A stretch of DNA of 64,000 nucleotides. Origin: Natronorubrum tibetense GA33. Its GTDB lineage: Archaea; Halobacteriota; Halobacteria; Halobacteriales; Natrialbaceae. The notes beneath the pieces are model-generated. The model was not told the origin of the DNA and did not search any database. It saw nothing but the letters and a program-made list of their open reading frames with translations. The stretch is taken from the NCBI RefSeq assembly GCF_000383975.1, contig NZ_KB913020.1, positions 1 through 64,000 on the forward strand, in the 5' to 3' direction. Shown here piece by piece: positions 1-9,200 of the stretch; within the stretch, counting starts at the first letter, position 1, and every line of letters begins with the position of its first letter. Position numbers and translations under genes: made by a program.

Positions 1-140
1 CTCCGTCGTCGTCGCACCGCACCGTCATGGCGCTACCGAACACCACTGCACCACCGCACTACCGCACCACTGCATCACCGCACCACTGCACCACTGCACC
101 ACTGCATCACCGCACCACTGCATCACCGCACCACCGAACC
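1..140. repeat. short tandem repeats, about 9-bp period
   Basis: Positions 28-140 are nearly all made of two interchangeable 9-bp words, CACCACTGC and ATCACCGCA, repeated about a dozen times with small changes. The array ends just before the stop codon of the HerA-like ATPase gene at 145. It is open in a forward frame, but that product (His/Thr/Ala/Pro only) does not look like a haloarchaeal protein. The left edge of the window cuts it, so its full length is unknown. Units are too short and have no spacers, so it is not CRISPR. Confidence 0.75.
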
Positions 141-144
141 AGCG

Positions 145-1884
145 CTACTCAGCGCTCGCCATCGTGTTCAGTTTTGATCGCACGTCGTCGCTTAGCGTAT
201 ACGTCCGTTCGACGGGTCGATCGAGCACGCCTTCCGTCAGCAGTTCCGAACACAGCCCCTGCACCGCGACGGTCGACCGGCTGACGGCGTCGGCGATGGT
301 GGCCGACTCGAGCGGTCCGTCTCGAGCCAGAACGACGAGCGCCCGCCGAGCCGTCGGCACCGTACATTGGGACTGATCGGCCGCGCGCTGGAGGCGGTCG
401 TCGATCCACTCGCCTTCGAAGACTGATTCCGGGGGTTTCGGCTCCGTCGCGGTGGTGATCTCTTCGCTCTCGTCAGCATTGACCTCAGTCTCGCTCGGCC
501 AATCGACCGACGTAAACCCGAACTCGACGTCGTCGCCGCCAGCCTGGAGGATCTCGGTCTCGCTGGTTGAATCCGCGTTCGACCCTCCTGTTGCCTCCGA
601 CTCCGCCGTGTTCGCCGCTTCGAGCGCCTGCACCCGATCGCGTAACCGTTCGTTTTCCTCGCGAAGCCGGTCGACTGTCTCCGTTCTGGCGCCGAGTTGC
701 TCTTCGAGCGTCTCGATCCGCTCCGATCGCTCGTCGAGTTCCACCGTTAGCTCGTCGCGTTCGTCCGCGAGGTCGTCCCGCTCGGCCTCGAGGTCGACGA
801 TCTCGTCGTGGAGCCGACGTAGTTCCTCGTCGTCACTGCCGCCGAGTTTCGTCTGGAGGGTCTCCTTTCGCGTCAGCGCGTCGGCCATCTGCTTGGCCGC
901 GTTCGAGACGTCCCGCGCCGACTCGAGTTCGTCCTCTAAGGTCTCGATGCGCTTTTCTTTCTTTTCGAGTTCGTTCTCGAGTTCGAGGATGCGACTCTCT
1001 TCGCGATCCTTTCGTTCGGAGATATCCTGGAGGTCGCCGACGAGAGCGTCGGAGACGGATTTGAGTTCGGGTCGTTCGAAGTCGTCGAGACCGGGCGTTG
1101 CGCCCGCGTCGAACGTGCGCTTGCGTCGGAACTGCACCTTGCGGACATCGACATCCATCCAGTCGGTCTGGACGAACCCCTGGCCGTCGTTCAACTCCGA
1201 GACCAGCTCCGAGTACTCGGTGTCGATGATCCGCCCGACGACGTTCGTGTCGTTGTCCCAGGTCAGTCGGTGCCAGACGAGCCAGTTCGCCTGCGTGATG
1301 AAGTCTTTCTTGACGTCGGCGGGGCGCTGGCTGATGCCGAGAATTCCCAGCCCGTGTTTGCGCCCTCGCTTGCTGATCTTGATCAGCAACCGGCCCGTCT
1401 CGCCCATCCCGCCGCCCTCAGGAATGTACTCGTGGACCTCCTCGACGACCAGCAGGAACGGCTTCTTCAGCTTCTTTTCCTTGACGAACAGCTGTCGGGC
1501 GATCTTCCGAAGCAGTTCGTCGGCTACGTCTTCGTCGAGGTAGCCCGACACGTCGAGGATCACGGGGACGTTCTCCTCGAGTGCCAGCGACGCCATCTGT
1601 TCGGCGTGCTCCGGTCCGATCTGAATGTCACACTCTTCGTCGGCCCCGGCGTGGAGCATCTCGTACTCCTCTTTGAGCCCGTAGTACTCGCCGTCCGTGT
1701 CGACGATCAGGAGCGGGAATCCGGACTCGAGTAACTCCTCGGCGATCACCGACGCCGTGTTCGATTTCCCCGATCCCGATTTTCCGGTCACGAACCCGCG
1801 GCCGGTCAGCAGTTCGACGACGGGAAGATGCAGATCGGTCCCGTCGTCGCGTTCGCCGACGAGGATCTCGCGTTGATCGCTCAC
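145..1884 (-). CDS. HerA/DUF87-type ATPase with coiled coil and C-terminal winged helix
   Basis: A FtsK/HerA-superfamily ATPase, of the kind that moves along or pumps DNA. With the GTG start at 1884 (preceded by GAGGTGG) the protein has 579 residues. Walker A GKSGSGKS is at about 34-41. The Walker B-like strand LLVVEEVHEYIP and the GISQRPADVKKDF segment, typical of archaeal HerA-like ATPases, follow. A long charged coiled coil fills roughly residues 300-460. The C-terminal 75 residues look like a winged helix, which suggests sequence-specific DNA binding. An in-frame ATG at 2010 exists, but the TATA-like AATATT at 1949-1955 makes 1884 the better start. It diverges from parA across a palindrome array, so a role in DNA segregation or transfer is a fair inference. 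A truncated paralogue lies at 11.6-12.1 kb. Confidence 0.85.
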   Translation of the reverse strand: MSDQREILVGERDDGTDLHLPVVELLTGRGFVTGKSGSGKSNTASVIAEELLESGFPLLIVDTDGEYYGLKEEYEMLHAGADEECDIQIGPEHAEQMASLALEENVPVILDVSGYLDEDVADELLRKIARQLFVKEKKLKKPFLLVVEEVHEYIPEGGGMGETGRLLIKISKRGRKHGLGILGISQRPADVKKDFITQANWLVWHRLTWDNDTNVVGRIIDTEYSELVSELNDGQGFVQTDWMDVDVRKVQFRRKRTFDAGATPGLDDFERPELKSVSDALVGDLQDISERKDREESRILELENELEKKEKRIETLEDELESARDVSNAAKQMADALTRKETLQTKLGGSDDEELRRLHDEIVDLEAERDDLADERDELTVELDERSERIETLEEQLGARTETVDRLREENERLRDRVQALEAANTAESEATGGSNADSTSETEILQAGGDDVEFGFTSVDWPSETEVNADESEEITTATEPKPPESVFEGEWIDDRLQRAADQSQCTVPTARRALVVLARDGPLESATIADAVSRSTVAVQGLCSELLTEGVLDRPVERTYTLSDDVRSKLNTMASAE

Positions 1885-1926
1885 CGCCCCACCACCTCGT
1901 TCGCGCGCGACGTGTTCATACGTCGT

Positions 1927-1958
1927 ACAGTTCGAACACGACACCTTGAATATTGGCC
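1927..1958 (-). promoter_or_regulatory. probable promoter and operator of the HerA-like gene
   Basis: On the minus strand an AATATT TATA-like box (1949-1955) is followed by a TTCGAA-type palindrome copy at 1927-1940 (ACAGTTCGAACACG on the plus strand). This is the same motif class that fills 2017-2896. Its place between TATA and start codon suggests that the palindrome-binding protein also represses this gene. Confidence 0.5.
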
Positions 1959-2016
1959 TCGATTCGTGTCCCGGCTCTCGATACGTCGAGTGACGTTCCG
2001 CTTCTCTCATCCTCTA

Positions 2017-2030
2017 ACAGTGTACACTGT
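2017..2030. promoter_or_regulatory. perfect 14-bp palindrome, GTGTACAC core
   Basis: ACAGTGTACACTGT equals its own reverse complement. It is the copy of this class nearest the HerA-like gene. Confidence 0.7.
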
Positions 2031-2421
2031 GTGAACGGTGTAAAATGCACACACTGTTCTAACTGTCTTTGCACGTTGAATCGCCCGCGCGTCGTTCCCC
2101 TCGAATAACGACCGCCGATCGAATCGTCATTGTCCTAGAGGTGTCCTCGGGAAGGCGGTTCAGACGACTGTCGCTAGTGGACACGGTGTACACTTCTTAC
2201 ACTGTGTATTTAGGCCGGCTACGTTCCTCGGCCGGTGGCCGCCGACTGTCGTTGACTGTCTCCGAATTCTGTACTGTTGGAATTTCTCACACAGTGTAAG
2301 AGTTACACACATTGTACACTGTGTAAAATGTCCTTCTCTGAGCTGCTTACTCGGCATCCGACAGACATCCCGTACTCTCCCTCTCTCCTTCGATACTCCC
2401 TCTTCAGTAATTACTTTGTAG

Positions 2422-2435
2422 ACCGTGTACACGGT
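2422..2435. promoter_or_regulatory. perfect 14-bp palindrome, GTGTACAC core
   Basis: ACCGTGTACACGGT is fully palindromic. Its outer arms match those of the TTCGAA-core copies, so the two classes seem to be variants of one binding site. Confidence 0.7.
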
Positions 2436-2610
2436 GTCAGATTTGTGCCTCTGCTACACCGTTCAGACCGTTCGAACTGTGTAGACTGTTTCCGCTACTG
2501 TTAAGTCACGCTGGTCGGATGATTGATGTGATACTCGCCGTGTCAGATCGGACCAAACATCCTACAATGTCTACACCGTGGCCACGCTGTAAACGGCTCG
2601 CACCTCGAGC

Positions 2611-2624
2611 ACCGTTCGAACGGT
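2611..2624. promoter_or_regulatory. perfect 14-bp palindrome, TTCGAA core
   Basis: ACCGTTCGAACGGT is fully palindromic and represents the class found mostly on the ParA side. Confidence 0.7.
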
Positions 2625-2836
2625 CAGTCGCGCGATCGGCCGTTGGACGGGTTCGATTTGCACACTGTGCAGACATTCTACGCAGTTCACAACGTTCAGG
2701 CGGCTTGAACTGTGTCGGCTGTTCGTACCGTTCGACCGTTAGCGGCCGCTTGCCTCGCGCGATCGATCGTTCGGAGCGTGCGCCAACTCGGCCACTCAAC
2801 GGACCGTTCGAACGTCGAACACTGTGTTCGAATTCA

Positions 2837-2854
2837 ACACCGTGTGCACGGTGT
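2837..2854. promoter_or_regulatory. 18-bp near-palindrome just upstream of parA
   Basis: ACACCGTG and CACGGTGT are 8-bp inverted arms around a central TG. The site lies about 80 bp upstream of the parA start, beside another copy at 2817-2829 (GAACACTGTGTTC). The position fits autoregulation of parA. Confidence 0.65.
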
Positions 2855-2934
2855 GGACTGTTCGGGCCTCGAGGACGCTCTTCCCCGTTCGAACAGTCCG
2901 GACCGTCGACACGGCGACGGAGGTGTTTCCACGA

Positions 2935-3765
2935 ATGACGAAAACCCCACGCGCCGTTAGCGTCGCCCTCCAGAAAGGCGGCGTCGGCAAGACGACCCTC
3001 GCGATCAACCTCGCGGAACGACTCGCCAACCGAGACAACGACGTCCTGCTCGTCGATCTGGACCAGCAGGGCAACGCCACCGAAGGCGTCGGCCTGAGCG
3101 ACGCCTACTCGAGTGACGTGCACATCGGTGACGTCCTTGAGGAGGGAACCGACACGACGCTTGAGGACGTGATCCACTCGACCAGTTCGTTCGACGTGCT
3201 CCCCGCCCACGAGGATCTCGATAGCGTCGAGAACAGCATCCGCAGCGCGACCTTCGGCGAACTCTGGATCAGAAACGAGATCGTCGATCCCGTGCTCGGC
3301 GACGAGTACGACTACGTCGTCGTCGACTCGCCGCCGAACCTCGGGCCACTCGCCGACGCGTCGCTCATCTCGACGCAGAACGTTATCGTCCCGCTGCGGA
3401 TGAGCGAACCCAGCGTCAGCGGCTTCGAGCGCATGTACACCCAGCAGATCGGGCCGATCCGCAAGGAGATCGACCTCGACATTCTTGCGATCGTCCCCAA
3501 TTCGCTGGCCGGCGACAACGAGGAAAAGCGGATCATCGGCGACTTAGAGGAGTCCCAGTTCGGCGAGTACCTCCCGGCGTTCGCTCGTTCGGCCCATTTC
3601 GACGATACGGACTCCCCCGGGCCGGGAATTCGGGAACGGATCGCCTTCAAACGAGCGTGGCGCGAGGGCGTCCCGCTCGCGGAGTACGACCCCGATAACG
3701 ACATGCTGGACCGGCTGGATGAACTGGCTGCAGCCGTCGAGCGCGGAGGTGTCGCGGATGCCTGA
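2935..3765 (+). CDS. parA: ParA/SegA-family partition ATPase
   Basis: A deviant Walker A ATPase of the ParA/MinD group, which forms dynamic DNA-bound filaments or gradients that move a partition complex. The 276-residue protein carries KGGVGKTT at 14-21 with the signature Lys, then VDLDQQGNAT (Walker A') near 41-50 and YDYVVVDSPPNLG (Walker B region) near 124. The start at 2935 has GGAGGTG about ten bases upstream; the frame is open further up but has no homology there. The next gene overlaps it by 8 bp and encodes a small DNA-binding-like protein, the usual ParA-plus-site-binding-protein arrangement. Upstream lies the palindrome array. The absence of an N-terminal HTH makes it closer to type Ib ParA or archaeal SegA than to P1-type ParA. 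Confidence 0.92.
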   Translation: MTKTPRAVSVALQKGGVGKTTLAINLAERLANRDNDVLLVDLDQQGNATEGVGLSDAYSSDVHIGDVLEEGTDTTLEDVIHSTSSFDVLPAHEDLDSVENSIRSATFGELWIRNEIVDPVLGDEYDYVVVDSPPNLGPLADASLISTQNVIVPLRMSEPSVSGFERMYTQQIGPIRKEIDLDILAIVPNSLAGDNEEKRIIGDLEESQFGEYLPAFARSAHFDDTDSPGPGIRERIAFKRAWREGVPLAEYDPDNDMLDRLDELAAAVERGGVADA

Positions 3766-4228
3766 GGACAACCGGTTTGCCGGGCTGAGCGACGCCGTCG
3801 AGGACGACGAACTCGACGACGCGGACGAGGAATCGGCGTCGGACACCGGATCGTCGGTTCCCGACGACGATTCGAGTGCCAACGCGGACTCGTCGACGAC
3901 GGTCGAGTACGAGTCCACCGAAGCGGACGCGGAGGAAGGTGACGGCGAGCAGTTCGAAGACGAGTCGAGCGCCAACGACTCGGCCGACCGCGACGCCGAC
4001 GATCCGACCGCGTTCCCCTTCGACGCCACCAAGAAGAAGACGGTGTACGTCCGGCCCGAAACGCTCGACGGACTCGAGGACGCCCGCGCGCTCGTGGACG
4101 CACAGCTGCGTACCGAACACGACGTCCGCGACTTGACCGGCCGGGAGTTCTACGACGCCGCGTTTCGACTCGCGGCCGCCGATACGGACGGGTTGATCGA
4201 CGAGATTCTCGAGGCCCGCGAGGAGTAG
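3758..4228 (+). CDS. acidic protein with ribbon-helix-helix-like C-terminus, probable centromere-binding partner of ParA
   Basis: 156 residues. The first 85 or so are almost all Asp, Glu, Ser and Ala and surely disordered. The last 65 start with the basic strand-like KKKTVYVRPETLDGL and continue into two predicted helices (RALVDAQLRT... and TGREFYDAAFRLA), as in ribbon-helix-helix DNA-binding proteins. Start and stop overlap: the ATG is 8 bp inside the end of parA, so the two are translationally coupled. Disordered N-terminus plus RHH C-terminus matches SegB, ParG and omega proteins, which bind short palindromes and stimulate ParA; the array upstream of parA would be its target. The RHH assignment is by pattern only. 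Confidence 0.75.
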   Translation: MPEDNRFAGLSDAVEDDELDDADEESASDTGSSVPDDDSSANADSSTTVEYESTEADAEEGDGEQFEDESSANDSADRDADDPTAFPFDATKKKTVYVRPETLDGLEDARALVDAQLRTEHDVRDLTGREFYDAAFRLAAADTDGLIDEILEAREE

Positions 4229-4249
4229 TCAGCCGGCGTTCTTGTTTCC

Positions 4250-6190
4250 TTACTCGTCTGCGTCGGATCCATCGCTCTCACCGCTCGTTTCGACTGTTTG
4301 TTCGCGAATCGTCATCCCCTTACGGCCGAGATGTTGGAGCTGTTTGCGGGCGAAATCTTCCTCACGCGTGCCGCGAGTGGCGAGCACGTAGACGAGCGCC
4401 CCGCCGGCGGGACGCATCGTTCGGCCGGCGCGCTGGGTGCCCTGCCGACGAGAGCCACCGAGACCCGAGGCGACGATCGCGAGATCCGCAGTGGGGAGGT
4501 CGATCCCTTCGTCGCCGACGCGGGAGATGACCAGCAAGTCGCGTTCGTTCCGCCGGAACTCCTCGAGCAGCCGCCGTCGCTCGTGGTGGGGCGTCTCGCC
4601 GCTGAGGAAGGGAACGTCGAGTGCGGCCGCGAGGTCACGTCCCTGTTCTAGGTAGTCCACGAAGACGAGCGCCTTCGCGTCGGGGTGAGCCGAGAGTAGA
4701 TAGCGGACGTCGTCGACTTTTCCCCGGTTTTTCGCGGCGATTCGGTAGCGCTCCTGGCCGTCCGCGGAGGCGTAGGCATTTCGCTGTCCCTCGTCGCCCC
4801 ACGGGACGTAGCGAATCTCGAGTTCGGGTTCGGCGACGAAGCCGGCCTCGAACAGCGCTTCCCAGTCGGTGCCGATCGGCGGCCCGACGAGGGTGAAGAT
4901 CTCGGTCTGGCGGTCGTCCTCCCGGATGGGGCTGGCGCTTAGGCCCAGTCGATGACGGGACTGCAGGTGCGTACTCCGCCGGTAGACGTCCGACGGGACG
5001 TGCTGGCACTCGTCGAACACGACGAGTCCCCACTCGCGGTCGTCGAACAGCGAGCGGTGGCGGTCCATTCCCGCGATCTGGTAGGTCGCGATCGTCACCG
5101 GGCGGACTTGCTTTCGACCCCCGTGGTACTGCCCGATCTGGTGGGGCTCGAGCGAGGTGTACTCCTCGATCGCGTCGGCCCACTGTCTTGCCAGATCCCG
5201 ACTCGGGACGAGCACGAGTGTTTCGCCACCCACGTGGGCCATCGCGCCCATCGCGGCGATGGTCTTTCCGCTCCCCGGTGGACCGACGAAGACTCCCTCG
5301 CCGCCCTCCGCGAAGCGATCCACCCACGTCCGCTGGTAGTCGCGCAGCGAAATCTCGAGGTCGATCGGGAGGTCCTCGCCGGACTCGAGATCCCGGTGGT
5401 CTTGGACCGGGTAACCGGCCTCGTAGAGAAGCCGCTTGATGGCGGCTTCCGATCCCTCGCGAACCCAGTCTTCGGTGTCCGAGATCGGCGCGTGGACGTG
5501 TTCCTCGTCGAGTTTCTGGCGGGCGACGTTCCCCATGATTTCCGGGCTCTTGGCCTCGAGGACGGTGTAGCCCTCCTCGTGAGTCGTCAGTCTGAACTGG
5601 TGGGCGCGATCCCACTGGCTGTGGACCCAATCCTCGAGAGCCTCCGAGCGCTGGCCGAGCGCCTGTCGCATCGTTCGCGCGAGGGTGTCGAACGAGTCGT
5701 GGGGTGCCTGCCAAATATCCTCCGGCCTGACGACGTATCGATACCCCTGCTCGCCGTTGCCGTCTGCGAGGTGGGCGAACTGGGAGAGCTGTGCGCGGGT
5801 AAACTGATCCGGTCGATCGACAATAACCTCGCGACGCTTCGGGAAGACGACGACCCGTTCGCGGTCGGTGAGGTCCTCGAGTTCGCTCGGATACCAGACG
5901 ACGGGATCCGTCTCGACGGAGAGGCGTTCGACGTCGCCGCGGCCGGCCAGATCCGCGAGCGCGTCCCGTGCCTTTTCGGAGGGTATCTCGAGCGTCCGCG
6001 CGACGGCTGCAGCGGTAAGGACGGGCCGACCTGCTTCCTGCGATGCATCGTGAAAGTCCGCGAGTGTAAGCCGGTCGTCCTCTCGCTCGTCTTCGGTCTC
6101 TTCGGCAGTCTCGTCGTCCGCTTCGGCCGCTTGGTCGTCGGGTTGGTGGCTTTCGCCACCAGTCTCCCCCGAAGCACGTTCGTCGGTCAC
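4250..6190 (-). CDS. XPB/Rad25-like superfamily 2 DNA helicase
   Basis: A 646-residue superfamily 2 helicase resembling archaeal XPB (Rad25), a DNA-opening ATPase of repair and perhaps transcription. An acidic N-terminal tail is followed by a winged-helix-like region (residues about 45-100) and a damage-recognition-like region. The helicase core has GPPGSGKT (motif I), DECQ as the DEAH-type motif II, GLSASP (motif III), LLVISRVGDEGIDLP (motif V) and QRAGRTMRP (motif VI). The family is common in haloarchaea as the gene often called rad25. It converges with the partition operon, with 21 bp between the stops, so the two are not co-transcribed. Nothing looks broken. Confidence 0.88.
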   Translation of the reverse strand: MTDERASGETGGESHQPDDQAAEADDETAEETEDEREDDRLTLADFHDASQEAGRPVLTAAAVARTLEIPSEKARDALADLAGRGDVERLSVETDPVVWYPSELEDLTDRERVVVFPKRREVIVDRPDQFTRAQLSQFAHLADGNGEQGYRYVVRPEDIWQAPHDSFDTLARTMRQALGQRSEALEDWVHSQWDRAHQFRLTTHEEGYTVLEAKSPEIMGNVARQKLDEEHVHAPISDTEDWVREGSEAAIKRLLYEAGYPVQDHRDLESGEDLPIDLEISLRDYQRTWVDRFAEGGEGVFVGPPGSGKTIAAMGAMAHVGGETLVLVPSRDLARQWADAIEEYTSLEPHQIGQYHGGRKQVRPVTIATYQIAGMDRHRSLFDDREWGLVVFDECQHVPSDVYRRSTHLQSRHRLGLSASPIREDDRQTEIFTLVGPPIGTDWEALFEAGFVAEPELEIRYVPWGDEGQRNAYASADGQERYRIAAKNRGKVDDVRYLLSAHPDAKALVFVDYLEQGRDLAAALDVPFLSGETPHHERRRLLEEFRRNERDLLVISRVGDEGIDLPTADLAIVASGLGGSRRQGTQRAGRTMRPAGGALVYVLATRGTREEDFARKQLQHLGRKGMTIREQTVETSGESDGSDADE

Positions 6191-6297
6191 TGGCGGGTCG
6201 TAGCGGCGGTGCGGGTAAACCGATTTCGCTCGGCAGGCGCTTTCGGGTCCGTTTGCGTCTCATTAGCTCCGACGGGACTCGCTCGTCCTCAGCCGTT

Positions 6298-9200
6298 TCA
6301 TCCCCCAACCGGTAGCTCGAGATCGATCTCGTCCGAAATGCACTCGTCTGATTCGCCCTGCTCGTCCGGCTCGAAGCTCGCGCCCACGTCGTCCCACGCC
6401 GTCGAACACTCCTCGCGGGGGACGTCGAGGTTCGTCGACTGCCACATATCGCCGACGCCGGGCGTCCCCCGCGGGAGCAACTGCGGACTTGGGACGACGA
6501 CCGGGACGACGAGGCTGTTCTCGAATCCGATCGGCTCGACGGAACCGACCACGAGTTCGTCCTGATCCGCCCACGGGGGCGTCTCGAAGGAGACTCGCGT
6601 GTCCTGGCGAACGTATGTCGTCTCGTCGCTGGCCGCGGGATCGCCACTGTTCGCCCGAACCTCGAAGCGGGCGTACTCGCCCTGCACTTCGAGATAATAG
6701 ATATCGAGTTGCAGGAACGACAGCGATGGAACGGGCAAGAGCGGCAGTCCTGGGAAGCCGACAGCGTCGAAGTAGCCAGTCCCCATCGACGCGTGTTCGC
6801 TCGTCGAATGAGTCTCGAGCAGTGTTCCACCTTCCGGACGGACCGCAGGGACATCGGTTCGGTTGACCGTCTCGAGCGACAGATACGTCGGCGAGCCTTC
6901 GACCTGATAGCTGGTGTCTTCTAGTAGCTCCGAATCCGGGCCGGGTGCCCGTGCGTCTTCGGGTCGGCTCTCGGGGTCGAGCATCGACTCCACGAACTCG
7001 AGCGGTGCGCCGAGCAGGTCGTTGCCGGCGTCGAGTAGCCCACCGAGCAGGTCGTCGACCATCCCGGAACCGCCCTCGATCGTTTCCTCGTGATAGCTCT
7101 CGACCGTCTCGATGTGCTCGTAGATCGCCTTGAAGTACTGTTTCCGAACTTCGGCCCGAAGCAAATCGGCGGTGTTCTCGTAGCTTCCGGTCGTGTTCTC
7201 GTAGACGAGTTCGTCCTCGACGCTCCGGACGGTGTCTTCGACCTCGCCGAGCGGACTCGGTTGCTCCAGCATACTCCAGAGGTCGGTCTCGTGGGGTGGA
7301 ACCGACGCGACGACCGCTTCGTGAGTTCGGTTGAGTTCGCCGATCACCCAGTCGTAGAGCAAGGTTCTGTCCCGCGGTTCGACGTCGATGTCCGGATCGC
7401 TCGAGTACGGAATCGCGCGCTCGAAGTCGCTTTCCGTGACGATCGACCGGCTCGAACCTTCGATCTCGTCCTCGAGTTCACGTTCCTGTCCCCCCACTGA
7501 TCCCGCATCGAGATCGAACGTTTCGCCGACGGCATCCGCTTCGATGCCCTCGAAGTTGCCGACGAAACCGTACGACTCGTTCCACGAATCGGTACTGAAC
7601 GGCGACTCGAGCCCTCGGGATTCGCGTTCGACCTCGATGTCTTCCGCGAGATCCGCGTCGATTCCGTAACTCGCACTGTACGTCACCGGCCGTTTCCAGT
7701 TCGTTCGAACCTGTTCGAGGGGGATCGTCACGTTCGTTATCGGATCGAGGTCCGTCTCGTGGTCGTGTCGCCACGTTTCACTCACTCCGACGTCGGTCTC
7801 GTACTCGAGGTCGATCTCGGCGAGCTCTCGGTCGTCAAATCCGGTCCCGTCGTCGGAGGCGACGTCGATCGAGACGCTGGCGTCGCCGCCGCTGGTCGTA
7901 TAGCTGCGGTCGACTCGAGACCAGTTCTCGCCCGGTCGCTCCGTCCGAGGCAACTGATCGTGTTTGGTCGGTCCCGCTTCGCTCGTGTCGATATCCACGT
8001 CGTAGACGGTCTCCATGCTGTCGTCTGTTAGATCGCTTGCGGGTGCGGACTCGTCGATGAGTTTCTCGAGATCGGCCAGTTGCTCCTCGAGCCCGTCGAC
8101 GGCGTCCGCTGCGTCCTGATTCGCCGGCTCGTCGTCGTAGTACTCCTCGAGATAGACGTCGTTGAACCGCTCGTGCTTCTCGAGCGAGTCGTTGAATTCG
8201 GATTCGACGTCGTCCATCGTGAGCCCCGCGACCAGCTCCATGTACGCGATGTCGGCGAACGGGTGGGGCTGAATCTCGACATCCGTGTCGATGTTCTCCT
8301 CGAGGAGCGTGAGGACGATTTCCTGGATCGTCGGCGGCTCAGGATAATCGATCTCCCCTTCGGTGTCGACGAAATCGCTCTCACAGAATGTATCCGATCC
8401 GTTGATTTCGTCTCCGAGCTGCTCACCCAGGAGTTCGTCGAGATCGATATCGCCCGCCTCTGAGGTGAGGTCGTTCGCCATACAGACCGTGGGTAGGAAC
8501 CTTGCGTGATCCTCGTACGGATCTGCCGTCCCGAACGAGGCCTCCTGCAGCGCGAAGATGGCGTCGTTGGCCATCACCTCGGTGTGTTCGTTCGGCGTGA
8601 GGTTGTGAAACGTTCGGTCGCTGCTCACGAGGCGATCGTAGTAGGCCTTCCCCCAGACGTAGGGGTACATCCGTGCCGCGAAGTAGCGGCCGAACCCGTC
8701 GTAGAACTCGTCGGCCTCGAAGAAGCCGGTCTCGAGTTGCTCCTCGAACTCACTCGTCCGATCGTGTAACCCGAGGGCGTTCGTTCCCACTGATATCGTG
8801 ATATCACGCCGCTCGCTGACCGTCTCCGCTCCGTCGTGCTCGACGGTGAGGTCGACGTCTTCGACCGTGACGGTGAGCACGTCGTCGTCGGTTTGCTCGA
8901 GTTCGATCCGATCGATGGCGCTCTCGAGGTCGTCGCTGTCGTCCCAGTCGAGTCGGTCGACCGACGCGACAACGGTTCGGTCGTGGCCGATCTCCTGCTC
9001 GGTGCTGGCGAGCGATACCGCAACGTCGCGGTAGATACGGAGCGCGAGATACTGCTCGAACACGTCGTCGGAATCGATCGCATCGGCGAACGCCGCGTCG
9101 GCGCCGTCCGTCGAACTGACCGGTGCCTTGGCGGCGTCGTCCGTCGCACGGACGACCGCGTGACGAATTTCTCCGGTCGCGATCGATTCGGCTCTGTCGA

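Larger units (their letters stand above)
2017..2896. repeat. cluster of short palindromes, candidate centromere/operator array
   Basis: The gap between the HerA-like and ParA genes holds about fifteen full or half copies of a 14-bp palindrome with outer halves ACMGT...ACKGT. Two cores occur: GTGTACAC (exact copies at 2017-2030 and 2422-2435; diverged copies near 2180, 2290 and 2310) and TTCGAA (exact copy at 2611-2624; partial copies near 2470, 2727, 2803 and 2886). The GTGTACAC type dominates the HerA side and the TTCGAA type the ParA side. No convincing gene lies here. Clusters of this kind upstream of parA act as centromeres and operators in ParA/RHH partition systems; that role is inferred here. 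Confidence 0.8.

Noticed and set aside
27-284. Possible CRISPR array or His/Thr-rich protein at the left edge
   Set aside because: Units of 9 bp without spacers exclude CRISPR, and the translation has no acidic bias and overlaps the end of the ATPase gene.
452-1543. 363-codon plus-strand frame opposite the HerA-like gene
   Set aside because: Ser-rich product from antisense reading of acidic codons (GAC and GAG read as GTC, CTC, TCG); no start signal.
2506-3210. Minus-strand frame through the palindrome array and parA
   Set aside because: Basic, Arg-rich, overlaps parA and would run through the repeats; the array explains the sequence better.
4635-6854. 739-codon minus-strand frame, and the 537-codon plus-strand frame at 4952-6565
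   Set aside because: Both overlap the XPB-like helicase gene. Their products are Arg-rich or lack motifs; long frames opposite real genes are common in GC-rich halophile DNA.
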